A stretch of 27,328 nucleotides of DNA, from contig ML986659.1 in the NCBI GenBank assembly GCA_010094045.1, forward strand, positions 185,796 through 213,123. Direction: 5' to 3'. How positions within the stretch are numbered: position 1 is the stretch's first letter; each line of letters opens with the position of its first letter. Positions 11,159-21,599 of the stretch are shown one piece after another. Source of the DNA: Lojkania enalia. Lineage: Eukaryota > Ascomycota > Dothideomycetes > Pleosporales. The notes beneath the pieces are model-generated. The model saw nothing but the letters and a program-made list of their open reading frames with translations, was not told where the DNA came from and searched no databases. The translations under genes and the position numbers were made by a program.

Positions 11159-11410
11159 ATGTCCAGCCCGCCCGCGCTTGTCTCAACCTCACCAGCAGCT
11201 CCCACCGTGCACTTCGCTCATCGCCATGCTTCTCGCCTGCGGGGAGAATTAGAACGGATCGAGAATCGCATCTCGGCCTTGCCTTATGTCCTATTAACGT
11301 TCGACCCCATTTCCTTTCTCAAGTACTACCAGCGCTGGCGCCGGAGCTCTAGCGCTGTGGTCGACAGTTTGCATGGTTTCGCGGCACAACATGAACTTTG
11401 CGGCAGTTAG
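11159..11410 (+). CDS. Possible small gene, 83 aa, unknown
   Basis: An ATG at 11159 opens an 83-codon frame with a Ser/Pro/Ala-rich start, then a plausible amphipathic helix (SRLRGELERIENRI) and an aromatic stretch (FDPISFLKYYQRWRR). It is divergent from the 774-aa gene, with 178 bases between the two start codons, which would make a bidirectional promoter. I recognise no family. It may be genuine, the first exon of something larger, or a relic; the following 680 bases contain no clear partner exon. Confidence 0.33.
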   Translation: MSSPPALVSTSPAAPTVHFAHRHASRLRGELERIENRISALPYVLLTFDPISFLKYYQRWRRSSSAVVDSLHGFAAQHELCGS

Positions 11411-12090
11411 TCGTTCCCGCAGTCGAAGACCGGGTCTAGTCTGGAACGCTCCCTATGTGAAATATTCGTAGAGGTATACAAGTTTATAACGGGTCCCCTA
11501 GGATGTCGCAAGTCGGCCATGATTGGCCACGGCCGTTCAAAGTAATGGTCCGCCTAGTGAATTCGCCATCACGTGATCGTGCTGTGATCTTCCCGCGGCC
11601 TTCCAGTGTTCCATCTACAAAGCATTCTATAGCATGTTCAGCATGAGCCGCTATCGAAAGTACTACCGCTCTTGAGGCCAATTACCATCCATCCTCATTC
11701 GGGCCTTAGTTCCGTAACTTGAACGCAATATACCGATTCCTATCACCCACGCTCTCCGTAAAGTAGGGTGCGAAAACGACTCACTATTACAATCTTGCAC
11801 CCAAGAATGGAATTCCCGAAAACTGAGATCTTGCATTTAGGCCGCGAATAAATAAATCCCACCGGAAGCAAAGTCCCAGGCACGTTTATCTAGCACTCGA
11901 GGTAAGCCCCGCGACTGCAACCGACAATCAATCGCTCAAAAGACGGGAATGATAACATGTCCGAGCAGCTCAGCGACCTGAAACCCATAGATCTAGGCCA
12001 GATTCACTCTCATATTGAACGGTCCAATTTAGATTTCTGGCCCACCCCACATATGTTAAAATAGTAATAATAGGCTTCGCGCCGTCCGAC
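11411..12090. other. Intergenic spacer, nothing identified
   Basis: No open frame with protein-like composition, RNA gene, or repeat was recognised. A minus-strand frame of 65 codons at 11484-11681 has no features. The right end should contain the 3' UTR of the minus-strand gene that ends at 12091. Confidence 0.5.
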
Positions 12091-14014
12091 TCACCACTCG
12101 GACGATGCCACGGCAGCACTATCAGGTCCCACATTGACCCAGCCGGATTCGGCCTTTTGCCCTTCCTCCATGCATTCCTCCCAGATCTGCCGTCCTAGCT
12201 CAGAAGTTACATCCCATCCACCGTCGTTCTGCAAATCAGCCTCGTCGATCTCGATCCGGTCCTCCATTTCGGCATCCTCGCCAATGTCAGTCGTGTTACT
12301 AGATTGGCCGCTCCTATTCAGAAGGCCGCCGAGATTACGTGCCATATTGGCTGCCATCCAATACGCTTTATGGAATCGCTTCTCCATAGGTTTCATACTG
12401 ATATGCCATTTCATGGCCTCGTGGATGTATCCTTCGCTTTCGAGTTCTTGGATCATGGAAAAGAGATCAGGCGCAAAAGTCTTCCAAATGATTTCGGAAT
12501 ACGAGAAGGTGCTGTGCACGTAAAGCCCAAATGTCGTCGACGAAGGATATTGCTCAGATTCAAACGGATGGACAGCGTTATGGAGCACAAGGAATGTGTA
12601 CGCTGTACCCTCTTTAATGAAGCCGACGCTGTTGTGGACAAACCAGCCATGGGTCGCTTCCACATTGCGTTTAGTGATTTGGGTATTGAGCCATGTTTGC
12701 GCTGAGTGATGGCCGGTTTTATCAGGATCAATTCGGTAAAGCTTAATGGGCCACTTATAGTCCTCGTACTTGGAGACGATGGTTTGCCATGTGGTATTCC
12801 AGTCTATTAGTGGAGCTGGTGGTGGTGATGGTTCCTGCACAGGCGCCGGCAGCAACAAATCCTGCATTTGTGCGAGGCCCTCCGGGTTCTCTGACTGAAT
12901 GAGGGGTTCAGCGTATATGAGGTCTTGATGGCGGAGATGAGTTCCAGCTAGGGCCGGAGCTCTCTTAGGTTTCCTCCTGTCCTTGTCCGGGGCCGATTTC
13001 TTGCGCTTCCGAGTGTTCTTAAAAGGCTGCGAAGACTGCGAAGGCTGCGAAGGCTCTTGAGTCATCATCATCTCCCGCCGCATCTGCTCTTGCTCTTGGA
13101 GACCCTGCGGTAAAAGACCATAGTATCCCATCTGAGGGCCTATTGTAGGTTGCGAAGGCACCGGAGCATCATGATGATCTTGTTGCACGGCTTGAGGACC
13201 TTCCGCGGGCCACATGGGAACCGAGGACAAACGAGAATTCGGCACAGCGGGTTGAAACCCGGGATAATCCATGGGGTCAACGATGTATTGGGGAGGGAAT
13301 TGGGGTGCTGCGTGAAAGTAGAGCAGCTGATGATTTCGCATCCTAGCACGCTCTTGCTGGAACCTCTGTTGTCGCATAACCTCAGTTTCGTAGGGCTCTG
13401 CTAAGGGGGTTGATGCATCTTGGCTTTGACTGAGTGCAGGGTGTTCATGCTGGGGACTATACACGACGGACGCATGGACATGAGGCGGATTCCTGTACGT
13501 GGTGTGCGCAATGGGACTAGGTCCGTTTGACGTTGGAGAAACTAACGTTGAAGAAGTCGGACTGTACCTAAATGCTGCTGGCGCACCGACATGGTCTCCA
13601 GCGCCATGATAAAATGGGCTCAAGATGCCCCGTGTATTGGGGAGGCCATGATAAGCCGCTATTACCGGTTTAGACCGTTGAAGCAGCTGCGGATGCGCAG
13701 ACGGCGGTGTGCTGCTATCTGTTAACAAGTCACAAATTGACGGACGAAGAAAACCATACACACCTGCTGGGCTGCGGTGGTTGGTTTGAACACCAATCGT
13801 GAACAAGACTAAAGCCTCCATTGAAATCGGGATCCAACCACTCGGGCGTCGGCGCATGGCTGGTTCTCAAATCAGAGGCATCGTTGGCACGAAAAGTGGT
13901 AGTGGCGATGCTTGGAAGACTGGTGAACGGTAGGAAGGTGTTTGACTGGGGTTGATGGCGTTCACCGCCCAACGTGCTATCGTGGGGGAGCGTCGTCGGT
14001 GGTCGCCGCTCCAT
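12091..14014 (-). CDS. Pro/Gln-rich, probably nuclear protein with a C-terminal globular domain, 624 aa
   Basis: The model is complement join(14014-13764, 13714-12091). The intron 13715-13763 (GTGTGT...CAGATAG) joins the two frames as QPS|SSTPPS. The ATG at 14014 (MERRPP) is the first in-frame Met; the frame extends upstream only to a TTG. The N-terminal two thirds is low complexity, rich in Pro, Gln, Ser and His. It includes a short Gln-Pro-Ser repeat coded by 9-base repeats at about 13027-13055. A strongly basic segment at residues 319-335 (RKRKKSAPDKDRRKPKR) is a likely bipartite nuclear signal. From about residue 386 to 550 the composition turns globular and rich in Trp, Tyr, Phe and His (DWNTTWQTIV, ATHGWFVHNSVGFI). 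The tail is acidic. I do not recognise the C-terminal domain. A transcriptional regulator is the natural guess, but there is no known DNA-binding motif. Confidence 0.85.
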
Positions 14015-14867
14015 CAGCGACTCCCCCTGCGGGCGTTTTGGAAATTTTGTCAATATCGATGGCGAAGAAGAGCGGTACGCTCCTGGTCAAGGCTCCCGAG
14101 CATGCAGGTGGCTCGTGGACGATGCAGGTAGGGGCACATGAAACAGGGTCGCTGTTGCAGTGGCTGGCATGTTTTGTGTTTTGTTAGGCAACAGGCGCGT
14201 TATTTATTATATAAACAACTAAAATGCGCATGTCATGATAAAGTCGGCCATGCCGTGAACGTAAACAAGGACTCGGCAGCTCTTTCACCGCTCAACCCCG
14301 GCCCACGTGACTGGCTTTCGCTTGCTGTGGAAGGCCCGATTAACTGCTCTCCCCTGCCTTTGGCACGCTGCAGCAGATAGATCGACGGCGTATCCTAGCA
14401 ACTTCGGAGGAGTTGTCTGGGGAATGATCTGGGGCCCTAGCCAGCCCTGAGCGCGTGATCATGTCAACGATCTGTCTCTTGAAGGACTGGATAGCGAGAT
14501 GGAGGAATCTGATGGCAGACAAACAATGAGATAAGAAAGAACGAAATGATGGACTAATGGATGGAAAGGACGCTGAACGTGAATGCCAAAATGATCCAAC
14601 ATAGGCTGGAAGGCGCGCTTGGCAAGCAGGAAGCTGCAAGCGGAGGCCCCAGGGAATGATACCGTGTACGAATCGCTGAATCAATTGATTGATCAATGCT
14701 ACGTCATGTAAGTCGCCAGGACTCCGTCCACCCATGTCCCTTTTCCATATCTTCACAAGCAAAGCGCTCGAACGCCAAGACAAACCGGAATAATACGAAC
14801 CTCAGAGGCCTATAGGCGAAAGTTGTAATTGGAATATGGGGATGGAATTCGAGTGCACATAATTCTT
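14015..14867. other. Spacer between two minus-strand genes
   Basis: This holds the promoter of the 624-aa gene on its left and the 3' flank of the p24 gene on its right. Open frames on both strands (for example 14340-14783 minus, 147 codons) lack conserved-looking content and are probably chance. No RNA gene or repeat recognised. Confidence 0.45.
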
Positions 14868-15653
14868 CTACACAACGCGTTTTACCTAAATTAGTCATTA
14901 GCCAATGCTAGGTAGGAATCGAGCATTTGAAAAGCGAGACCATACTTCAAAGAACCTCTTCAACCACCACACCTGGAAAACGCCCTCACCAACTAGAACA
15001 ATGAGCTGGAAGATACTCCACCACTTGACGCGAGCATTGGTGCTCTCGGCCGTGTTCCTGTGCGTCCGCTCACGGACGACAATGTAGCCTTGCTCATCCT
15101 TTACCTGAGCTACATGCTCCGATAATACTCGAACTGTCGTTCACTTAGCAAAAATTCTCAGCTCACGTACCCTTTTAAACATACCCTCCTTCTCCAGCGG
15201 ATCTTGCGGTGCTTCCGACTCGGGGACGTAGACGATGCCGTGCACGTTGAAGGAGACCTCCTTCGTGTTGGCACCCCAGTGTTCGTTGTTGAAGCAGTAC
15301 GTGTATTTCCCGTCCTCTGTCGCCTCAAAAGAGTGGTCGCCGGAGGAAACGCCGCGCTGGTGGACTACGTAGCTGCGGGACGGGCTCTCGATCTGAGACA
15401 GTAGCATATTAGCAATTGTACGCCCGTATTCTACCATAAGGTTCCAATCCCGTACCCAAAAATCAATCTCAAGATTCCCACTTCCGCCAAATTCTCGGTC
15501 GCCGACCTGGAACGTAACGGTCATTTTGTCGTCCTTGTGGAGGTTTTCGTGGAAACATTCGCGCATGTACGCCTTCATCTGGATGTTGTGCGCAGCGGCT
15601 AGCGACAGCAAGCTGCTCGCTATTGTGAGGAAACCGAAGGAGGTGAACAGCAT
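14868..15653 (-). CDS. EMP24: p24 family cargo receptor of COPII vesicles (Emp24 type)
   Basis: 203 aa, the same length I recall for yeast Emp24. It comes from complement join(15653-15456, 15392-15185, 15133-14946, 14885-14868). It has a signal peptide (residues 1-21, ending AAA before HN) and a luminal GOLD domain with the paired cysteines C33 and C99 (YTYCFNNEHWG). The coiled coil spans about 136-172 and includes the hallmark YIVVRERTHRNTAESTN. A membrane span follows at about 173-193, then a short cytosolic tail KRFFEVKRVV with the FF motif that binds coat proteins. Emp24 proteins cycle between ER and Golgi and help sort GPI-anchored and other cargo. All introns have GT/AG ends, at 15393-15455, 15134-15184 and 14886-14945. 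The last exon codes only VKRVV and the stop. The first intron is 63 bases without a stop. The start at 15653 is preferred over 15779 because it puts the signal peptide at the N-terminus. Confidence 0.96.
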
Positions 15654-16418
15654 TTTCGCAATTGTCGTTGTGCCGTCCCGGGATTGTCGTGCAGAGTCAT
15701 TCAGTTTCTCTAGATTGCCAAGTCCAAGGAGATGCCAGCTTGAAGTTCTCGGAGAAACGTCGGCCCGGAAGCTTTTCACACATCCTGACGTCTTCGCGAT
15801 CCAACACTGTCGTAGGATGAAGGTGAGCGGCTAAAGTGCTCCTCATTCATCCAACGCTTTGATCGCTCCAAGTAATGCTGATCATGAAGTAAAGCATCGC
15901 GGATATCATGCAGCGCTTAGAGTAATCTCTTGAGGGGACTGTTTAAATACCTATGTCCAATCGCTGAAAGAGTAGGAAGATATCATCAAGAGAAGAATCA
16001 AGCATATTGGGCTTTTTCATTACCCGTTTTATTTTTCATTCCTTCAAAATATCATTTTTATAGGGTAGAATATTTCTGTTTCATCATGGTATGTTATTTG
16101 TGTTTCAATGCTCCTATCATCAAAATATGATCCGTCCCTCTTCTCTGTTCAATCTGTTGGCCAAACGTATCCTTTACCATCTCTCGTAGAGGGATGCATA
16201 CCCTTGATTCACCGAGTAGTCCATCTTCACCACCGCCTTTACCGTTGCCGTTACCAATGGCAACGCTCTGCCCAACCACACTACCAACCCCAGCGCACTC
16301 AACCCCGGCGTGTACCGCGAATGTGTTTCTTGGTGCGGCCGTTCAACTAATTTTGGCTGACAATCTCCATTGAACAGCCCCCCAATCCAATTGCCCTTCA
16401 TACCCCCTCCAATCCACC
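15654..16418. other. Shared upstream region of the p24 and Myb genes
   Basis: The two genes diverge from this 765-base region, so it should contain both promoters and 5' leaders. The middle (about 15990-16130) is AT-rich. The part just before 16419 is C-rich, typical of fungal leaders. Short open frames here show no protein-like content. Confidence 0.5.
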
Positions 16419-17729
16419 ATGGTGGCCGAAGAAACCAGGCTACACTCCGGCGAGCGCCTCAAAATTTCAAAAGCTTACCTCCTCGGCATAAGGAAGGAGC
16501 CCTTCAAGCTCGTGAGGCCTGCTCTACCCGCGCCAAAGAAGCCACATGGCTTCACAGAAATGGTATTTCGGACGTCTGTCTCCCTTTTTTGGTGAGGGAA
16601 TGCTGATGCGCAATCCTAGATTCTAACGCCTGGTGCAACGTTCGAGTGGATCGCGTCGGACGGCCGCAAGGGCTTGGTGACCCGCTCACTCACCGCCGCC
16701 AACCTCGCGATGCTGCCCTCCGAGGTTCCTGTTAAAAAAACATCATCCGACGCCGCCGCCGCTCCCCCCACCACTGCCTCCCCACAAACTCCCAGGAACA
16801 CACCAGTCACACCGACGAGAACTACAACGACGAAGAATACGAAGAAAGATATGGCTGTACCCTCGATTCAAGGCGGCTCCGATAACGGCTACGGCATCGG
16901 CGGTCTCTGGGGCAAATTGCAAGCAGAGAAGGAGCGACAGGATGCCGAGGAGACGTGGACCACGGCTAACGATGCGAGGCTTTTGGAGATGAAGAACGAC
17001 AACCTGACCTGGAAGGACATCGCTGAGGAGCTAGGCAGGGCCCAGTACGAGTGCAAGGAGCGCTTCAAGATCATCAAGCCGGCGGACTGGAAGCCTACGA
17101 GCAAGGCAGCCAAAGGCGGGAAGCAAGGTGGGAAGGGCAAAGTAAGCGAGAATGCTGTTGCCGCCGCCGCCGTAACTGCTCCGGCCGCTGCTACTCAGAA
17201 TGTGAATCGTAAGTTTGGCCACCAAGGATGAGGATGAACGGATGAATGGATATGAGATACTGACTTGCATGACCCAGCCTTCGCGAATACCAATGCTAAC
17301 GCACCGCCGCCTTCGTGGAACAACAACGCTGCTCCCATCACTGCCAATACCACCACCGCTGCCGCCGCCCAACAACCACCCTGGACCTGCCACACGACCT
17401 ACACCGCACCCACAGCCCAAGCCCTAGAAGCCCCCTACAACCACGCCAACGCCAAGTCCGCCAAAGCCCCTACCATCCTCTACGGCTTCACCGACGTACC
17501 CCCGGACAAGACCTTCTCTATGGACGAACTCGTCACCATCGCCAAGATCATCCAGGAGGATCGCGAGCGCATGTGGCTCCGGGTCTCGTCGCGCTTCCTC
17601 GACAAGACGAATCGGCGGATTCACCCGGATCTCATTAAGCAGACGTTCACGGGGGCTGTGCAGGGGGCTGGGAGCGCGAAAGGGACCGAGAAGGAGGCGC
17701 GGAAAGGGAAGGGAACCAAGGATGTCTGA
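16419..17729 (+). CDS. Myb/SANT-like domain protein, 394 aa, three exons
   Basis: The model is join(16419-16562, 16620-17208, 17278-17729) with introns GTATTT...ATCCTAG and GTAAGT...GACCCAG, in frame throughout. The ATG sits in a good context (CCACCATGG). Residues 161-197 form a Myb/SANT repeat with the classic aromatic spacing W161, W179 and F197 (ETWTTANDARLLEMKNDN, then TWKDIAEELGR and CKERFKII). Before it lies a Thr/Pro/Lys linker and an N-terminal segment with FKLVRPALPAPKKP. After it lie an Ala- and Asn-rich spacer and a C-terminal block (ILYGFTDVPPDKTFSMDEL, then a helix ending RMWLRVSSRFLDKTNRRIHP) that may be a second DNA- or protein-binding unit. A basic Lys/Gly tail ends the protein. 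Likely nuclear and chromatin or DNA linked, by domain only; the target is unknown. It is convergent with the alpha-glucosidase gene. Confidence 0.9.
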
Positions 17730-18037
17730 GGCGGAAAGATGTATGGATTGTGGAGGGGGGTTACGTGTGACGTGAAGAGGATATAGAGATGCCGATGTGG
17801 AGAACTGAGCGATGCATAATGGAAGCGTGGTGGCGTACGACAAGGCTTTTTGCGGACGAGGATCTGAGGACCTAAGGACCCAGATGTGGATGGGATGGAA
17901 TGGGATACCCCCGAAACATGATTCTAGATTCTATACTTGCTAGCCGTGAACCATGATATGTGGCGCCTAGGTACTACCGTTGAGCGCTTACGAGCTGGAG
18001 TGGCACCCTACCTACTCCCGCAAGTAGATGTATCCAT
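17730..18037. other. Spacer between convergent genes
   Basis: Contains the 3' ends of the Myb gene (plus) and the alpha-glucosidase gene (minus). No additional feature recognised. Confidence 0.5.
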
Positions 18038-19981
18038 CTATTCAGCCTTTCCCAGTAACGCCTCCCAAGGCCTCAATTCGATCCCCCCACTCCTCACCTT
18101 CCCATCCAATTCCGTCTCATCGTAATTCCCCGCAACCCACCTCTGCACTCTTACGTCCCCTAGCCTGTCCCACACCACGTTCTCGCCGGACAGATTTAGC
18201 ACAGTGACGAACGTCTCATCCTTGCTCCACCGCTTATACGCCACAATCTTCGGATGCTCCATGTCCAAGGCCTCGAAGTCCCCGTACACAAACACGTCCT
18301 TGTGCATCTTCCTATTCTCCAGCGCCCGCTTCCAGAACGCATGCACCGACAGCGTACCCGGCGCCGGCTGCGGATTCTGGATCTGCGCCTCAGCATTGAC
18401 ATGCCTGTAGTCGTCGTTGACGCGCATCCAGGGCTTCGCACCGGGCGCCGTGAACCCGGCGTGCGGCTCGCCGCTCCACTGCACGGGTGTCCTCGCGTTG
18501 TCTCTCGCCTTCTTCTGCAGTATCTTCCGGCACAGCGCCAGCTTCTCCTCATCCCCAGGATACATTTCGTTGTACTTTTTCCAGAAGTTGACGCTTTCGA
18601 TGTCCTTGTACTCTTGGGGTTCCCAGGACGGCGGGACGTTGCGCATTCCCAGCTCCTCGCCCTGGTAGACGTACATGGTACCTGCGAGCGTGGTCTGCAT
18701 CATACAGAGCAGCTTCGCGCCATACTCGCGGTACCGGTCGCTGTCGTCCGTGTAGCGTGACACGCTGCGCGGCTGGTCGTGGTTCTCAACGAAGAGCGCG
18801 TTCCAGCCGTCGCGCTCGAGCATCAGCCGCTGCAGCTTGTTGACGATCCGCTTGAGGTCCCGCGCGTCCCAGGCTTGCAGCGTGTACTTGAAGTCGCCGG
18901 GCACATTGTCGATGTCGACGAGATCGAAGGCGAAGATCATGTTGAGCTCCTCGCTCGCAGCCCCGACGACGCGGATGATTTCGTCCTCGTCGCGGACGAA
19001 GGGCATCTCGCCCACAGTGATGGTGTCGTATTTCGAGAGCACTTTGCGGTTGATCTCCTTGAGATACTCGTGTAGCCGCGGCCCGTTTGCGTAGTATTTG
19101 TTGCCCGGTTGGAATTTGTGATCCGGGAGGGCTACGTCTGCGTCTGGGAAGGACTGCACCTTTGAGATCAAGTTGATGACGTCCATGCGGAATCCTGAGG
19201 CACCCCGATCGAGCCAGAAGCGTAAGACGTCGTGGACAGCATCTCGTACGGCGGGATTCTCCCAGTTGAGGTCGGGCTGCTCTGGCGTGAACAGTGAGAG
19301 ATAGTACTCTTGTGTGTTCTCGTCCCACGTCCAGGCCGAATTCGCTTCACCGAGGATCTGGGCCCAGTTGTTGGGGGGTTGGCGATTGCCGTTTTCGTCG
19401 TATTTCGCCGGCTTCCAGATGTAGAAGTCGCGCTTCGACGACGACCTGGATGAGCGCGAATCAAGGAACCAGGCGTGTTGGTCGGACGTGTGATTGACAA
19501 CGAGATCCATCACCAGCTTCATTCCCCGGCTCTTGACCTCCTTGATGAGGCTGTCCACATCGGCGAGAGTCCCGTAGCTGGGATCAATGTCTTCGTAGTC
19601 GGCGATGTCGTAGCCCATGTCCGCCTGGGGGGACTTGTAGATTGGCGAGACCCATATCACGTCGACGCCTAGGTCTTTGATATAGTCGAGCTTCTTCGTG
19701 ACGCCAGGCACGTCGCCCCATCCATCGCCGTTCGTGTCCAGGAAGGAGGCCGGATAGATCTATATGGCTATTAGCCACCGCCTACACCGGTAGCATGGGA
19801 CGTCGATTCGATCGATTGAAGATGACACATATGTGTGACGGGCCATGCAAAGCGATGCTATTGCAAGCCTTACCTGATAGACAACAGCCTCCTTCCACCA
19901 CCGATGTTTGTCTCTCCCGGCATAGAGGCCCGGGGTGGGCGGCTTGGTCGCGACTTCAGCGGATTTCACGGTGTCGGACAT
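18038..19981 (-). CDS. Alpha-glucosidase, GH13 family (maltase or oligo-1,6-glucosidase), 609 aa
   Basis: Hydrolyses terminal alpha-linked glucose from short oligosaccharides. The model is complement join(19981-19874, 19759-18038). The intron 19760-19873 (GTAAGG...CATATAG) joins VVYQ to IYPASFLDTNGDGWGD, a hallmark GH13 N-terminus. The barrel regions are in order: GVDVIWVSPIYKSP; DLVVNHTSDQHAWF; GFRMDV with the nucleophile D229; VGEMP with the acid/base E287; and FVENHDQPR with the stabiliser D364. The residue after the nucleophile is Val. In the yeast enzymes that I recall, Val at this place goes with alpha-1,6 (isomaltose) activity and Thr with maltose. No signal peptide is seen (the N-terminus is MSDTVKSAEV), so the enzyme is probably intracellular. 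No sugar transporter or MAL-type regulator is adjacent. It is divergent from a membrane-protein gene. Confidence 0.95.
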
Positions 19982-20597
19982 GTCGACAGAAACAGATCAG
20001 CCCCCTTCGTACGCGAGCAATGGCAATGTGGAGTAGAGCCGAAGGGGTCTTTATGGAGGCCGCCCACGGCGATGGATCGCACGTCATGATGTATTTGTGG
20101 AGCACTTGAACTATGTATGCACGGAGCGCAGGAGCAGTGCAGGCGGTGCAGGCGGTCCAGCCCGGATCAGCGACACCCGAGAAGAGTCCGCACTGCAGTC
20201 TCACGCACGACCCCGTGGGCGTTCGGCCCCAGCCTTCTTTTGACGACAGTCTACAATAAGTCTTTGGGAGAGTGCTGTCCTTATTGCGGCTGTTCTGGCC
20301 CAATGGCTGGAGACAGCATTTACAGCGGCCTCGTTTGGTGGCGCACGCCAACGGAGCTGCTACAGGTCACACAACACACTCGTCCTGCGCAACCGTGACG
20401 CTGCTGCAAACCCTCTGCGAGCTAGCGGACAGGACTACAAATACGAGAGCCGCACGTATTGTCGTTCCTTGTCCCGATTACCCGCTCTCCACATTTTGCT
20501 GCATGTCGTTTTTTTTCCCCAGCAGTCTTGCACACCCTTGTAGGTAACAGATACCCACCCCACGCCCAGTCAGACTTTCCGAGCATCCTTCCGAGCC
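19982..20597. promoter_or_regulatory. Bidirectional promoter region between alpha-glucosidase and membrane-protein genes
   Basis: A 616-base gap separates the two divergent start codons. It contains a GC-rich cluster with a short GCAGGCGGT repeat near 20138-20157. By eye I found no perfect CGGN8(C/A)GG site of the AmyR type, so control by sugar regulators is not shown. No ORF with protein-like content. Confidence 0.45.
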
Positions 20598-21599
20598 ATG
20601 ACGTATCACGCCGAGGACGCCAACGAGAACACCCCCATGCTTGGGGAGAGCTCGAGTGCCCCCAATTCGAGGAGGCCTCAACAATCCCCCATATTCCGCT
20701 TTCTGCATTTCTTCGGGGGCGGCATTTATGCGCCTGATTCGTCGACATACGATCCAATTGAGATCCTGTTGAACGTGGAGCATGCAGAGGAGAGGGATCG
20801 GTTGACCGAGCGATGGAGGGACAACAAGCTGAGTGAATTGAGCTTCGTAGGCGTAGTGGTATGTTGGCCGTGTGTTCCAGTCCGCTCTCCAATGTAGACG
20901 GGCGATTCCCGTGATCCCTGGAGGGGGAATATAATCAGCGCACTCGCGCTCCTGTCTCTTGGCCTAGGGCTTGTGAATGAGCTATCTAGACTTGAGGTGC
21001 CCTACGGGACCATTTCACACACTGACTCTGACCAGGCGGCTCTCCTCACGGGGGTCCTAACATCCACGGGTTCATGGCCAGACATCTTGCCCAGTGGACA
21101 CCAGTCGCCTTGGCCGGTCAGAACCTGCTGGTACTGTGGCATAATCCTATCGCTTTGTAGCATCCTCAGCGCCGCCGACCAGACCGTGCGGCTTCACCGC
21201 ATGTCTTCCCACCGCGACGCCTGGAAGAACATCCGAAACCTGCTCGGCAAGAAGCACGGCAGGCCGAACAGGTCCAGCAAGACCGGCCGCCTGAAGCCAA
21301 ACACCTGGCAGCTCTACACTTGGCAGATGCCTGTCATGTTCCTGACCACGGCCACCGTCTCGATGATCGTGGGCATGTTTTTGCACGTTTGGTCCGCTAC
21401 GAGATATTTGGATCATGATGATTGGCTGGACTCTGATGCAAAGGTCCTGAGCGCCCTCTGCGTAACCGTTCAGGAAACTTGTGAGCTGACAGGAGTGTGA
21501 TAGGTTGCTATTACTTTCTCCGTGGTAGCCGTGGTCTCGATAACTATATTTGTCCTAGGGCAAGTTACTTTGTACACTACAGGTGATGACTTGGAATAG
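20598..21599 (+). CDS. Four-span integral membrane protein of unknown function, 254 aa
   Basis: The model is join(20598-20858, 21036-21443, 21504-21599). Introns are 20859-21035 (GTATGT...CTGACCAG) and 21444-21503 (GTCCTG...TGTGATAG). The cytosolic-looking N-terminus (MTYHAEDANENTPML) is followed by four hydrophobic spans at about 81-99, 118-135, 185-208 and 224-246. The last span lies wholly in exon 3, and the first is completed only by splicing intron 1, which supports the model. A conserved-looking TGSWPDILPSG loop follows span 1. A Lys/Arg-rich loop (RNLLGKKHGRPNRSSK) lies between spans 2 and 3. The layout resembles a group of fungal hypothetical membrane proteins, but I cannot assign a function. 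The donor GTCCTG of intron 2 is weak. If intron 2 is retained, the protein would end 30 residues later without the fourth span. Confidence 0.88.

Noticed and set aside
14340..14783. Minus-strand ORF of 147 codons
   Set aside because: No motif, no clear promoter, and composition typical of chance frames in spacer DNA.
18254..19328. Several long ORFs overlapping the alpha-glucosidase gene in other frames
   Set aside because: They are shadows of a GC-rich gene with all GH13 motifs in the coding frame.
18038..21599. Idea of a maltose utilisation cluster
   Set aside because: Only the glucosidase is present. The divergent neighbour has four spans, not the twelve of a sugar transporter, and no zinc-cluster regulator is seen.
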